Positions 1-10,960 of a DNA stretch of 64,000 bases are shown here, piece after piece. The notes beneath the pieces were generated by a model. The model did no database searches, was not told the DNA's origin, and saw only the letters and a program-made list of their open reading frames with translations. The translations under genes and the position numbers were made by a program. Where the stretch lies: assembly GCA_037974335.1 (NCBI GenBank), contig CM075760.1, positions 61,200,515-61,264,514 of the forward strand, read 5' to 3'. Origin of the DNA: Prionace glauca (lineage: Eukaryota; Chordata; Chondrichthyes; Carcharhiniformes; Carcharhinidae). The stretch's first letter is position 1. Each line of letters begins with the position of its first letter.

Positions 1-205
1 CCTTGTATTGGTACAGACAGCAGCCACAAAAAGACTTGCAGTTCATTATATGGAAAAAATCCTGGAATACAGAACAAGCAGACAGAGGGGAAGGTTTTGG
101 ATCCCGTTTCTTTTCTGGTCTCCAGACCTCGGCTAAATTAACTACTTTAACCATCTGGAGGCTACAGCTGACTGACGCTGGCCGCTATTACTGCGCTTTC
201 AGACT
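1..205 (+). CDS. V1: TCR alpha/delta-type V segment, 5' part outside window
   Basis: This is the 3' two thirds of a V exon. It reads in frame from base 3 through YWYRQQ (FR2), GSRFFSGL (FR3) and GRYYCAFR, then meets an RSS. In the family, this exon encodes the antigen-binding variable domain of a T-cell receptor chain after V(D)J joining. Base 1 aligns with base 51988 of V11, and the two differ at only about five positions over 205 bp, so they are recent duplicates. No stop is present in the visible part. The leader exon, FR1 and CDR1 lie before the window. The TRA/TRD assignment is inferred from the YYCA-type end, the WYRQ core and the 23-bp RSS. A TRB or TRG V is less likely but not excluded. 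Confidence 0.85.
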
Positions 206-244
206 CACAGTGATAGAAATCAGTCTCAGCCCCGTACAAAAACT
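206..244 (+). other. RSS of V1 (23-bp spacer)
   Basis: Heptamer CACAGTG at 206-212, 23-bp spacer, nonamer ACAAAAACT at 236-244. This is the RAG recognition site for joining V1 to a 12-spacer partner. The heptamer matches the consensus exactly and the nonamer differs at the last base. Confidence 0.9.
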
Positions 245-458
245 GCTTCACACCTATCATTGGGTGCTCCAGGCTGTTGAGGTTTGTGTGGAGAATCGCA
301 GAAAGTAACAGTCAGATTGAGCAGCGGCGCTGTCAGCCGCTCAGACACACACCCCGAAGAAACCACATTAACCTCGAATCAAACTGTCACCCAATTCAAT
401 CCAGGATCGGCTGAGACAACACACAGCAGAATCCCATCAGACTGAAAGGTTAATCAGC

Positions 459-500
<42 letters not shown>

Positions 501-1455
501 AGCTACTAGTTAAAGAGTTTATGTTTCGTTTCCAATTATTATTTTCTTCAATTCAGGCTTGTCTGGGAAGATCAGTTTCACCAAATAAAGGTTCCTCAGA
601 TTTAAAAATGTTTCAAAGCTGCCTGACAGCAGCTCATGGATTCCGGAACTGCCAGATTTAACCCGCGAATGGGACGATAGAAAAGGGGGCGGGGCGGTAG
701 GGGATATCTCCGGCTGACAAAGAGAGTGATGAAGATGAGGTTGAGGGAGGGAACACAAGATAGAACAGGTGGGGAGAAATGTATGTCTAAAAACAGTTCA
801 ATCTGAGAACCGAGAAACAAGCAGCGATCAAAATAATGCAGCAGGTCAAAGAATGTGACTGTAAGGTAGGTCTGAGCAAGATACAAATGTAAACTGGTGA
901 TAACTTGAAAGGTGTGTTTTTCTATCCCTGTGCATACTTCCTGTTAAAAACTGAGCAATGTGCCTATGCAGGTGAGTGTGGCCCAGGCTGTGCATCAGCT
1001 CAATGGCTTCCTGTATTCAATGCTGCAACATCTGAGACATTTAGCCGTGGAGCTGTTTTCGGAATCCTTCAGTGGATCAGTCTGTCACTGTCTGGTCCCT
1101 CTGGTTAATGTTTAAGTAATTTCAAAGACTAGGTGGCTGAATGAGACCTCAGCAGGGCATCGGCTCAGTGCTCGCTAACTCTCCACGTTTAAACATTTGA
1201 TCAACTGTGCTATGCAGGCAAGTATGTCCTTACTCCCTGAGCTGTACACTTCCTATATCACCCAGTGCACCTATACACTTTGAGAGAGATATAAAAGACA
1301 TTGACATAGGCAAGAGTGAGTTTAAGTGGAATGATACAGAAACAATCCAACTGAGAGACAAAGATGAATGCGGCCTGAGAGCAGTGAATGATACAGAGAC
1401 ACACCAAGGAAGGACATTGCTGCAGGTGAGTATTTATAAATACAGACACACATTA
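245..1455 (+). repeat. 3' flank of cassette A (V1), shared with V10 and V11
   Basis: The sequence after V1 is repeated after V11 (52233-53448) at very high similarity, and more loosely after V10 (34197-35400). It includes a GA microsatellite at about 463-498, which is expanded at 52448-52497 and nearly absent in the V10 copy. Beyond 1455 the similarity to the V10 copy continues to about 2000. Several open frames of 63-143 codons persist in all three copies but resemble no family I recognise. Confidence 0.85.
463..498 (+). repeat. (GA)n microsatellite
   Basis: About 18 GA units directly behind V1's near flank. The equivalent tract behind V11 is longer and the V10 copy has only a few units, so it is length-variable between duplicates. 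Confidence 0.95.
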
Positions 1456-1999
1456 GAGCAGGCTTTGGTGCAGTGCTATTTTAAATGGACGATTCCCTAT
1501 TTTGAAACAGTGATACCTAGTTTTATATTCACCCAGAAGAGGAACTACCCTCTTCACGTCCACCTTGTGAAGACCCCTTTGTATTTTATCATATCAATCA
1601 AGTAGCCTACTCTTATTCTGAATTCCAGTGGATATAAACCTTGTCTCTCTAACCTATCCTCATGAAATAATCCGGCCTTAAAAACAAAGCCTGAATGCCA
1701 GAAATTTGTACGGACACACAGAATGAAAAAGTGAAACCTAATGAAACTCAAGGATACACACACACAAGCTGAAAACTGCTCACTGTTACCAAGGAACCCG
1801 ATATATAGGGAATCCGGGGATTCTGAAGGGAATAAGGCGAACAAAAATAGGAAATAACATCAAATAAAAAAGTAACAATGAACAGACAAGAGAACAGGGG
1901 GGAAAGAAAACAGTTAATGGCAAAATAAGAAAAGACATGAAATAGTAAAATTTAGATAACTGAATGACAAGAAATGTTGCACAATGTCCCTGCACAAAT

Positions 2000-2868
2000 G
2001 ACCGAGCTTCCCCTTGATGCATAAACTAATTATCTGCCTGTACTCAATGATGAAACAAAACTGAGCAGTTTCCCATGTCCTGTTGATTTATCTCATGCCT
2101 CTTTCTGTGTCATGGCATGCCGTTCCCCATTTATTACAGCACTGTTTCACAGTCTACGGGCAATCGATCAGAAAACCCTGTTCATCGACCCACTATTCAT
2201 ATCCACCTGTGATAAACACTCACCAACATAGGATGGAACAATTACCTGACACGCTTGCATAGACATCTCCAGCGTAGACTCCAGTCTCTTTTGAGCTCCC
2301 AAGCAGCAGCTGTATCAGTCTTGCTTTCTGATACAGCCTGTTCAAGGAAAGTAAAGGAAGAAAAGCTGTAATGATAATTGCGGAGATCAGTTGCATAGTG
2401 TCCAGAACTTAACAGTGGCTATTCTTTTAAAATTACATTAGAAAAATAAACTAATGGCCAAAGAAGGAGGAAGTGGAATATTGAAAAAAAGGAATCCCGG
2501 TTAAATAAAACCATTTAATTCTGTTTTCCTGTCTACGTTCCCCGCGACTGCAGCTTCAATCAGTGGATTACTGCATATCCCTGGGACACAAAATTCAACC
2601 CGGTTGAAGGCTCCCAGTACACCGAACACAAGCTCAGCAAAACGTACATAGATTATATCCCTCTCACTGAACTATCGAGCAGCATTTGCACAATACCTGA
2701 GTGAATCACAGTCAATATTCACACCTTTTCAGTATTAAATTCTTCCATCTGCGTGAAACGCTGAGTGCTGTGAATCTGGAAATGAGCATCTGTTTTACCC
2801 AGAGACTTGTTTCCCACGGTTAGCCCTCAGGTTTGCAATTCAATTTATGTTGGGTATTGAAGTGAATT
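2000..2868. other. No gene seen
   Basis: AT-rich sequence with no V landmarks, RNA gene or repeat that I can name. It is part of cassette A. The V10 cassette lacks this stretch, because its similarity jumps from about base 2000 to about base 3935 of cassette A. Confidence 0.5.
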
Positions 2869-3360
2869 TCAAAATGACGAGAAAAGAAGGGAAATATTAA
2901 ATCTTGAGACAGATCCTGAGGGAAATGGATCACAATATTTGGAAGGAGTTGCAGCTGGGAATGGTGTTATTGATGACTGAGTGGAAAATATTGGATCCTT
3001 GGGCTTCTGGTTGTCAGTTCTCTTCCGTCCCATTGAATTCCTCCCTGCGATAAGACACATGGATTCATTTTACCTGCACATTCAGAGGAGAAAGGGAATG
3101 ACCAACACACTACAGCAATGTTACAGGATCAACATAACCAAAGAGGCTGGTATAGAATTGTACACGGTGCTGTCATGCTGCAGTTCTGGAACAAAGTTTT
3201 GCAGAAATGGAATTGTGGTCATTGACATCCTTGTTTAGAATATCTGCACCAGTTGCTGTCTCGGTCTCTGTGGCGCAATGGGTCAGCGCGTTCGGCTGTT
3301 AACTGAAAGGTTGGTGGTTCGAGCCCACCCAGGGACGGAGCTTGCACTATTTTCTCACCA
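2869..3360 (+). repeat. tRNA-Asn-bearing block, inverted copy at 57480-57910
   Basis: This ~490-bp block holds a tRNA-Asn gene at its right end and is found again, inverted, at about 57480-57910. The likeness covers the tRNA and roughly 400 bp beside it, including phrases such as the ATGACAGCACTG-like stretch. It is therefore a segmental copy and not just two retroposed tRNAs. Confidence 0.75.
3264..3337 (+). tRNA. tRNA-Asn (anticodon GTT)
   Basis: A 74-nt cloverleaf. The acceptor GTCTCTG pairs with CAGGGAC at 3330-3336, with discriminator G. The D arm is GCGC-type. The anticodon stem TTCGG/CTGAA has one G-T wobble and holds loop CTGTTAA, giving anticodon GTT. The T arm is GGTGG TTCGAGC CCACC. 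It closely matches vertebrate tRNA-Asn, which decodes AAC/AAU. Internal A and B box promoters are intact, so it looks functional. Confidence 0.88.
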
Positions 3361-3539
3361 TCACCATTCAGAAGTGAACCGTTGCGTGTTGGCAATGGGT
3401 TCCGTGGGCATCAATTAAAAAAAAGCTCTCAAGTGTTACCGGCTACACTGTTACCTGTTTTCACCAACATTATTTAATGACTATTGACTACCGACATCTT
3501 ACATACAGCATTGTATACATGCTTCCATTATACCATTAA

Positions 3540-4045
3540 ACTTAACAATTAGAATCCAGACATGAATTTGTGACCGAGCATTTGTTCCAATTCCATATCA
3601 CTGCTTCCATTCATTATTCGATAGATCATAAATCTGTCTAACCCAAACTGAAATGTGTTCAATGATGGAGCATCTACAGCCCTCTGGCATAGAGAATTTG
3701 AAAGATTCACTACCCTTTGAGTGAAGCAATTTCTCCTCATTGCAGTCCTGAATTATCAGCGCCTTATCCTGAGATTGTGCTCCGTGTTTTATTTTCCCGG
3801 ATCAGGGAAAATAATGTCTCAGCCTACAGCCTATCAAACTCATAGAATCCCTGCAGTTTTCCAATGCTAACAATTCCTTTTCGTTAAAGCTGTTGAGAAT
3901 TTCCAGCATTTTCTATTTTTGATTCAGATTCCAGTATCCCCAGATTTTGCTTTGATTCTGTCTAAAAAGCGGAGATCCAAACTGCACAGACTGTTCCAAA
4001 TGTGGTCGCAACAAACCCTGAATAACTGTAACAAGACTTCAAACA
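3540..4045 (-). mobile_element. Old CR1-type LINE 3' remnants
   Basis: Two decayed pieces. 3549-3870 carries the reverse complement of the common CR1 3' coding end (FTQRVVNLSNSL-like on the minus strand). About 3890-4045 resembles the retroelement stretch that reads GATTCCAGTATCC...TTCCAAATG. Both are too degraded for subfamily assignment. Confidence 0.55.
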
Positions 4046-4699
4046 CTTCAAAACTTAACTCCATGCTCAAGACTGGAAGGAGAGTGTGACAGTGGATAAT
4101 TCGCACTGTGTACATTCCTGTAATCAGTAACGGGATCAGGAAGATGAGATATCTGTGTCTCTTTGTACTGTCATCTCTAAACTCCATCTCCTCTCAATGC
4201 CGTGTGTCATATATTCGCTTTCCCTGCTTTCCAGGTAAAGCTCTGGTTCACCAACTGTCTGTGTCAACATCAAGCGGCTAAGTGACCCTTGGAGCTGGAC
4301 AGTCAGAGGGAGCTGGATGAAAGGCAGAGACTGAAACAGGAAGAGTGGCGATATGATAGCATTTGGTAAATGATTGTGCATGTTGCTCTCCGTGATGAAT
4401 GCCTGCCCTGTGTTACCTTGTAAGTTTCATCGAAGCCACAGTGATGAGGTTGGTGGGATTTGGGAATTGAAGGTGTCACATGAGCAGCTTGCGGGACTAT
4501 TTCACCTCACTGTCGATTTCATGTTCTAGCGAACAGGAAACGCTGTTTATATTGACTGATACAGTCCCTCGTGTTCCATCTAAACATGACAGATGAAAGG
4601 AAAAGCTTGTTTTTGGTGAATGAAAAGTCTGAAGTAAAAAAATGGAAGGCAGATGGTTCATGGATAAATTAGTTATTTTTTAAAGCGCTTGCATCAACT

Positions 4700-5953
4700 T
4701 CCCCGATGGTCTCGTGATTAGGATTCATAGAACATAGAACATAGAACATAGAACATTACAGCGCAGAACAGGCCCTTCGGCCCACGATGTTGCGCCGACC
4801 AGTTACAAAACAATGACCCACTAGCCTAAACCAATCCCTTTTCATCCATAAACCTATCCACAGATCTTTTAAACGCCCCCAAACTAGGTGCATTTACAAC
4901 TGCAGCTGGCAGGGCATTCCAGTCCCTCACCACCCTCTGGGTAAAGAACCTACCCCTGACATCTGTCCTATAACTACCCCCCCTTAATTTAAAATCGTGC
5001 CCCCTCGTGTTAGCTTTCTCCATCCTAGGAAAAAGGCTATCACTATCTACCCTGTCTAAACCTCTAATCATCTTATATGTTTCAATGAGATCCCCTCTTA
5101 GCCGCCTTCTTTCCAGCGAAAACAACCCCAAATCTCTCAATCTCTCCTCATAGGATCTCCCCTCCATACCAGGCAACATCCTGGTAAACCTCCTCTGCAC
5201 CCTCTCCAAAGCCTCTACATCCTTCTTGTAATGTGGGGACCAGAACTGCACACAAAACTCCAAGTGCGGCCGCACCAGAGATGTGTACAGTTGCATCATG
5301 ACGCTACGACTCCTAAATTCAATCCCCCTACCAATAAACGCCAAAACTCCGTATGCCTTCTTAACAACTTTATCTACTTGATTCCCAACTTTCAGGGATC
5401 TATGTACACATACACCTAGATCCCTCTGCTCCTCCACACTATTCAAAGTCCTCCCGTTAGCCCTATACTCAACACATCTGTTATTCCTACCGAAATGAAT
5501 TACCTCACACTTCTCCACATTAAACTCCATTCGCCACCTCTCAGCCCAGCTCTGCAACCTTTCTAAGTCATCCTGCAAACTATGACACCCTTCCTCACAA
5601 TCTACCACACCTCCGACTTTGGTGTCATCAGCAAATTTACTAATCCACCCAACTATACCCTCATCCAGATCATTAATAAAAATTACAAACAGCAGTGGCC
5701 CCAAAACAGATCCCTGAGGCACACCACTTGTAACCGAACTCCATGACGAATATTTCCCATCAACCACCACTCTCTGTCTCCTATCTGCTAGCCAATTCCT
5801 AATCCAATTACCTAGATCACCCCCAATCCCATACATCTGCATTTTCTGCAGAAGCCTACCATGGTGAACCTTATCAAACGCCTTGCTAAAATCCATATAC
5901 ACCACATCAGCACTTTCATTGCTATGACCCCGGTTCGATTCCTGATTAGGTAA
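4700..5953 (+). pseudogene. tRNA-Glu (TTC)-like copy split by a CR1 LINE
   Basis: The 5' half (acceptor and D arm) lies at 4700-4726. The 3' half (anticodon arm, T arm, acceptor) lies at about 5907-5953. Joined, they match a tRNA-Glu layout: the D arm has GTGATTAGGATTC, the anticodon loop CTTTCAT gives TTC, and the T loop has GGTTCGATT. A 1.18-kb CR1 sits between them with a possible 3-bp target duplication (TCA). The acceptor strands no longer pair well, so the copy was probably already decaying or was a retroposon. The orthologous position in the V10 cassette is an unsplit copy at 36646-36717. Confidence 0.65.
4727..5906 (-). mobile_element. CR1-type LINE, 5'-truncated
   Basis: The 3' tail, repeated TTCTATG on the minus strand, lies at about 4727-4755. 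The reverse-transcriptase and thumb coding region lies at 4826-5906 on the minus strand. Visible landmarks on the minus strand are [27 protein letters not shown], the catalytic FADDTK, and LVRPHLEFCVQFW. There is no stop inside the element's own coding part. The endonuclease and ORF1 are missing through 5' truncation. Its protein differs from the LINE at 32247-33935 at only a handful of residues, which indicates recent activity of one subfamily. Confidence 0.9.
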
Positions 5954-5973
5954 TGTAGACTCATTTCTGTGTA

Positions 5974-6199
5974 ACATAAGAACATAAGAACATAAGAAAT
6001 AGGAGCAGGAGTAGGCCATCTGGCCCTTCGAGCCTGCCCCGCCATTCAATAAGATCATGGCTGATCTGTCGTGACTCAGCTCCACCTTCCCGCCCTCTCC
6101 CCATAACCCTTAATCCCTTCTCTTATCAAAAACCCATCAACCCGTTTCTTAGAAATATTTAGCGAGGCAGCCTCCACCACTTCAACGGGCAGAGAATTA
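5974..6199 (-). mobile_element. CR1 3' end (TTCTTATG-tailed type), truncated
   Basis: A short insertion beginning with the reverse-complement AACATAAG tail and carrying only the last ~225 bp of a second CR1 subfamily (compare 7500-7752). In the V10 cassette the flanks are contiguous, so the insertion came after the duplication. Confidence 0.85.
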
Positions 6200-6599
6200 C
6201 TTCCTGGTCACCACAGATCTCGTGCGAATCAGTATCACTGGGATTTTCTCTTTGGCGTCTGAATTGGAGATGTCACCTGTAAAGAACAGAAGAGAAGAGA
6301 GCGATAGGATCCAAAGCACTGACGATAAAAATGGTGATGTAGGTTAGGATATGGTTTTTTAATGGGGTAAATTTTATTGTTTCTACTGACACAAATATTT
6401 CGCAGATCTGGGTCCAAATCTCCGGCTCAATGACAAGAAATACTTTAATTGAATTAAACAGTAAACTCTCCGACCTCCAGCGAAGTGGAAGCAGTTTTTC
6501 ACTCAGAAACTGATGACTGTATTTAACCTGTTTTCATGTCATCTGTTCCACTGCTGAGGCCATAACAATTCTTCCGCTTGAAATCATTACCTCACAAGA

Positions 6600-7752
6600 G
6601 GTTATTGCAGAAGGTTAGGGGTCATGGAGTTCGGGGTAGGGTGTTAGCGTGGATAGAGGATTGGTTGTAAAATAGGAGGCAGAGAGTGGGGGTCAATGGG
6701 GGCTATTCGGATTGGCGGTTGGTGACTAGTGGAGTGCCCCAGGGGTCGGTGCTAGGACCTCAGCTATTTACCATTTATATAGATGATCTGAAGGAGGGAA
6801 CCAAGTGTATGGTGTCAAAATCTGTTGGTGACACCAAGATTGGTGGAACGGCAAATTGTGCGGAGGGTGTGGAGAGTCTACAGAAGGATCTAGATAGGCT
6901 GGGCGAATGGGCCAGGAAATGACAAATGGAATTTAATGTTGGCAAGTGCGAGGTGGTCCACTTTGGTAGGAATAATGGTAGGAAGGATTATTACTTACGT
7001 GGTGAAAAACTGCAGCAGGCGACGGTGCAGAGGGACCTCGGGGTCCTTGTGCATGAGTCGCAAAAACCCAGCTTGCAGGTGCAGCAGGTGGTCAGGAAGG
7101 CGAATGGGATGCTGGCCTTCATAGCGTGGGGGATTGAATATAAAAGTAGGGGGGTCTTGCTGCAGCTGTATAGGGCATTGGTGAGGCCGCAGCTGGAGTA
7201 CTGTGTGCAGTTTTGGGCGCCGTACTTACGCAAGGATATTTTGGCCTTGGGGGGAGTGCAGAGGAAGTTTACTAGGCTGATGCCGGAGTTGAGGGGGTTG
7301 AGCTATGAGGAGAGGCTGAATAAATTAGGCTTGTACTCGTTAGAGTTTAGAAGAATGAGGGGAGATGTCATTGAGACGTATAAGATGATGAATGGGATGG
7401 AAAGGATAGAGGTGGAGAGGCTCTTCCCGCTCAGAAAGGATAGTAGGACTAGGGGGCACAGCCTCAAGATAAAGGGGGGGGGGCGGTTTAGAACGGAGTT
7501 GAGGAGGGACTTCTTCACTCAAAGGGTGGTGAATCTCTGGAATTCTCTGCCCGTTGAAGTGGTGGAGGCTGCCTCGCTAAATACTTTTAAGACGCGGGTT
7601 GATGGGTTTTTGATAAGAGAGGGGTTAAGGGTTATGAGGAATGTGGAACTGAGCCACATCAGATCAGCCATGATCTTATTGAATGGCGGGGCAGGCTCGA
7701 AGGGCTAGATGGCCTACTCCTGCTCCTATTTCTTATGTTCTTATGTTCTTAT
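6600..7752 (+). mobile_element. CR1-type LINE, 5'-truncated, one internal stop
   Basis: The coding remnant of the reverse transcriptase reads [15 protein letters not shown], then VGDTK in place of the catalytic ADDTK. A TGA follows at 6919-6921, then QMEFNVGKCEVVHFGR and the thumb region LVRPQLEYCVQFWAP through to about 7708. It ends in TTCTTATG repeats at about 7731-7752. The frame is shared on both sides of the TGA, so the damage is a single nonsense change plus loss of the first catalytic Asp. It is a dead copy of the same subfamily as 41240-41890 and 60690-62775. Confidence 0.9.
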
Positions 7753-8167
7753 TAATTCTATTAATCGTTTATCAGCTCCTAATCGTGACTGGAACAATCC
7801 TTCTGTACTCCTTATGTTAATAATTCTCAGTCTGTAAGTGAATTTAAATGAGATGTGTTCAGTTACGGTTAGTTATTGGGATTTGCCTCAGCTGGCAGGT
7901 TTCAGTTTACACTATTGAATGATACTTCGCTTGTATTTTCAATGTTAGTGCCAAGTGACCCCCAAATAAAGAGCAGCCAATTCTTCCCTCGTACAGCGAA
8001 TCTAAGAATCAGCAGGAATCTGCCTTCGATGTGAACGGTTTTGAATGGTGTTTATGTGGATTGTTCTCGGGGTTTGTGTTCACGGGAATACATTCACGTG
8101 TCAATGTCAGACCCGCTGTTACAACCGGCACCCAGCAGACAGCAGCTGTGACCCAGAAACCTGCGGC
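7753..8167. other. No gene seen (3' flank of V2)
   Basis: Unique-looking sequence beyond the V2 recombination signal. I see no V, RNA gene or named repeat in it. Confidence 0.5.
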
Positions 8168-8206
8168 AGTTTTTGTACGAGGATTTCACCAATTTTCATC
8201 ACTGTG
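8168..8206 (-). other. RSS of V2 (23-bp spacer)
   Basis: On the minus strand: heptamer CACAGTG (8206-8200), 23-bp spacer, nonamer ACAAAAACT (8176-8168). It sits directly behind the V2 codons CAQNL. Confidence 0.9.
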
Positions 8207-9221
8207 AGATTCTGTGCACAGTAATAGAGCGCGGTGTCAGGCAGCAGCAGCTCCGAGATGGTCAATCGGTACAACTTTTCTGATTTCTCGATTGTATCAG
8301 AAAACCGGATCTGAGCGAAATCCGCCTTCAGTTCATCACCGCCGCCCGTATGTCTCCGGACCGCAAACTCGGGCTGTCTGGCTGGGTATTGACGGTACCA
8401 GAATAAGTAATCTGCATCGTCGGTATAGGTGCAGCTTAAAGTGACACTTTCTCCCTCTCTCCCTGTGAGTGAGGATTCCTGATGAGGAACAGAATCTCCA
8501 TTGCTCAGATCTGGAAAACAGGGTAAAAGAAATAAAAAACATTCAGCTGAACGGAGGGTGAAAATTCACAGTCGGTGTAACATAAAAATAGACATTAAAT
8601 AATATCAAACTCGCTCCAACTGATCTACGTTCCTGTTCAGAATCCCCAGAAGAGTCCGCCATCTCAATGCCTCTGTCCCTTTCCCCCTCACTGACTAATC
8701 TTTCCCCATCCCAACTGTATCTTTATTCCTCTCTTCAAGTGTTCATTCTGTTAATGTGAGTCACTTTCTATAGAACTCCCTCGAAAGGAGATTCGTTGTA
8801 ATTTCCAGTTGATCTTTTCATTTCACTCAGATTTATGGGATATCGATTTGGAATCCTCCCCGAATGGAATCATCCTTTCCCCGTCCACCGTACTGAACCT
8901 CTTCATCATTATAAATACATCAATCAGGTTACTCTTTAATCTTCTGCCAGAAGATAAATTAACCATAATGTTTAGATTGCATTCTGTTGTTGCCATCTCC
9001 CAATTCTGGTATCAGGCTAGCTGTGTGTTTTGCCAGCCGATATTCCTGTAGGGAATAGCCAAGAGCAAAGACTCAAATGCTCTAAGGCAGGCCCGATGTC
9101 TGATTAACTGGAGCGCCCTGCTTTTCAAATTTTTTCCTCCAAAAGTTACACTCCTTTTTAAAGAGTGAAACTTACCGACAATGAATGTCACCCAGATCAC
9201 AGTGAGGACCGAGCGCCGCAT
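8207..9221 (-). CDS. V2: intact TCR alpha/delta-type V gene
   Basis: The leader exon 9221-9176 starts ATGCGGCGC and encodes MRRSVLTVIWVTFIVG, a hydrophobic signal peptide with a CG|GTAAG donor. The intron is 665 bp, long for a V gene. The V exon 8510-8207 (acceptor TTTTCCAG) reads without a stop: NGDSVPHQ at the start, VTLSCTY with the first Cys, YLFWYRQYP with the core Trp, and TALYYCAQNL at the end. The phase-1 junction restores GAT (Asp). Two acidic residues in CDR1 (TDDADY) and an EL-LL loop before the second Cys are unusual. Its product would be the variable domain of a T-cell receptor chain at the cell surface. Orientation is opposite to V1. Confidence 0.87.
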
Positions 9222-9313
9222 TGCTGCTGTTCCTGGATTCCAGGGACTCTTGTGTCTCCCAAAGCTCAGAATATCGAACAAGACAAGGCTGAGACCATTG
9301 GCTGAGGCTGGTC

Positions 9314-9382
9314 TGATGTCATTTCCTACAGGACGTACGGCAGGAAGAGCTGAAATCACTGGATCTGATTGGCCTGACGTCA
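9314..9382 (-). promoter_or_regulatory. CRE-like sites upstream of V2
   Basis: A palindromic TGACGTCA at 9375-9382 and a variant TGATGTCA at 9314-9321 lie about 95-160 bp before the V2 start codon. CRE/ATF sites are known elements of T-cell receptor V promoters. The role here is inferred from position only. Confidence 0.5.
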
Positions 9383-9399
9383 TTGACTTCAACACAATT

Positions 9400-10921
9400 G
9401 TTGATTTCAGGGAACTGAGACATTGACCATACACTCTGCTGTTCAGAGCGAGGCGAGTAAACACAGCTAAGTTGATCCCAATTGAGCTAAGAGACAGTTT
9501 TACCTTCAATTGACCTGGAAGAAATCGCTTTGAAGAAGGAAATGCAAGTGTTGAATGTGGATGAAGCTGTTCCGAGTATTTGAGTCACTGTCATTAATCA
9601 GACTGAGTTTGAGACGGGGGTCAATTGGGAAGATGATTTAAGATTTTTCCTGTGATAGAGACATATCAAACAGAGCGGGGAAATACTACGAAAGTGAATA
9701 GGTGAAACTTCCAAATTTAGTGTATGCTAAAAAGGTTGGTTTATCAAATAAACGTTAAAGGTTTACATCTAATTGTTTAGTTGAAGTGAGCCTCACATTT
9801 AACTCCTCTGTTCGGGTCTGATGCGATCTATCTTGTGGATACATTCTCCAGATTCTCTCTTTTTCTGAGGGCTGAAAAATGTCTCCAAACGTACAAAACA
9901 AGATCTCTGCTGATTTTCACAAAAGGTACAAAACAGTCCCTTGAAATATCACGGAGATGTTTTCTCTGATACTGCATTTCTGAGCTACACAGCCAGTAGA
10001 GAAGTAACAGATTCAGGACGAAAATTCCACACTGGAAGTTCCAAACAGCACTCGCATTGCAAAACAAAATCAAAAGTTCCGCCTCGAAAGTCTGAGTCAC
10101 CAGCAGCCTCAAAACTAAAACAACATCAAGAACATTTACGGAATGGTATTAGTTAACTCCAGCGTACAGTTATACTGACAGCAACCTTCATAAATTTCAT
10201 TACTTCAATGTGCTTTTTTTCCTTTCGATGAGTTTTCCGTGACTGTAATATTGAACAACCCTCTCTCCGTATCCCCTCGCAGTTTTCTGGAGCTTTTGAC
10301 TGCGGCCTGCTCACACAGATTATTTAAAGAGTGTGTTGCCGAATAAGAGAAAACTTATACGCGTTGAACAGATTTCGCAAAGCGGTGACTGTGATCTTTA
10401 AACCAACCCCAAGTAGATTTTCCCCCGTGCCCACTGAGCTTCAGAATGTTTCCCGGAGGCTGCTGTGGTTTCTGTCAGCACTAACAATGCAAATTTTTCC
10501 GATGATAATACACAGATCAGGATTACATTCCCCGACCACCTCCTCCACCTCCCCCAGTCTCTGAAACTGCGGCCGTTCCCCTATCAAGATATGACTGTAG
10601 CCTTTTCTTTCCATGTCAGCACCAGGTCGCCACCAAGTGGTCTCACAGAACCAGAGACACAGACGGAAGTGAGGCATGAATATCCTGAGGACAGAAAGCA
10701 AGTTATTAAAGGCCGGGATTAGAACCGGTATCTTCAAATATGACTCTGTGCTGATCTGTTTGTCGGATTGAAATCGGCAGTTTGTTTGTGTCGCTGACCC
10801 TGGGAACAGTTTCATTGGAAGTTGCTTTGTTTTCCTTTCTCTGTGCATTGTGGCTACACCGACCGCGATTTTACACAAGCGACAACAGATAGCAGCTGCA
10901 TTCTGCAGTAAAAAGAAGAAC
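9400..10921. other. No gene seen between V2 and V3
   Basis: Roughly 1.5 kb of mixed sequence upstream of V2 and downstream of V3. I find no second V, RNA gene or clear retroposon. A weak CTCF-like stretch (GCCACCAAGTGG) lies near 10628. Confidence 0.5.
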
Positions 10922-10960
10922 AGTTTTTGTACAGAGCTGAGCTTGTTTTCTGTCACTCTG
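10922..10960 (-). other. RSS of V3 (23-bp spacer)
   Basis: On the minus strand: heptamer CAGAGTG (one change from consensus), 23-bp spacer, nonamer ACAAAAACT. The signal is well kept although the V itself is broken. Confidence 0.85.

Noticed and set aside
4136-4381. Minus-strand 81-codon frame
   Set aside because: No family likeness, overlaps duplicated non-coding flank, and is not kept intact in cassette B.
10628-10645. CTCF site near GCCACCAAGTGG
   Set aside because: The second half of the motif does not fit the GGGGGCGC core, so it was not listed as a site.
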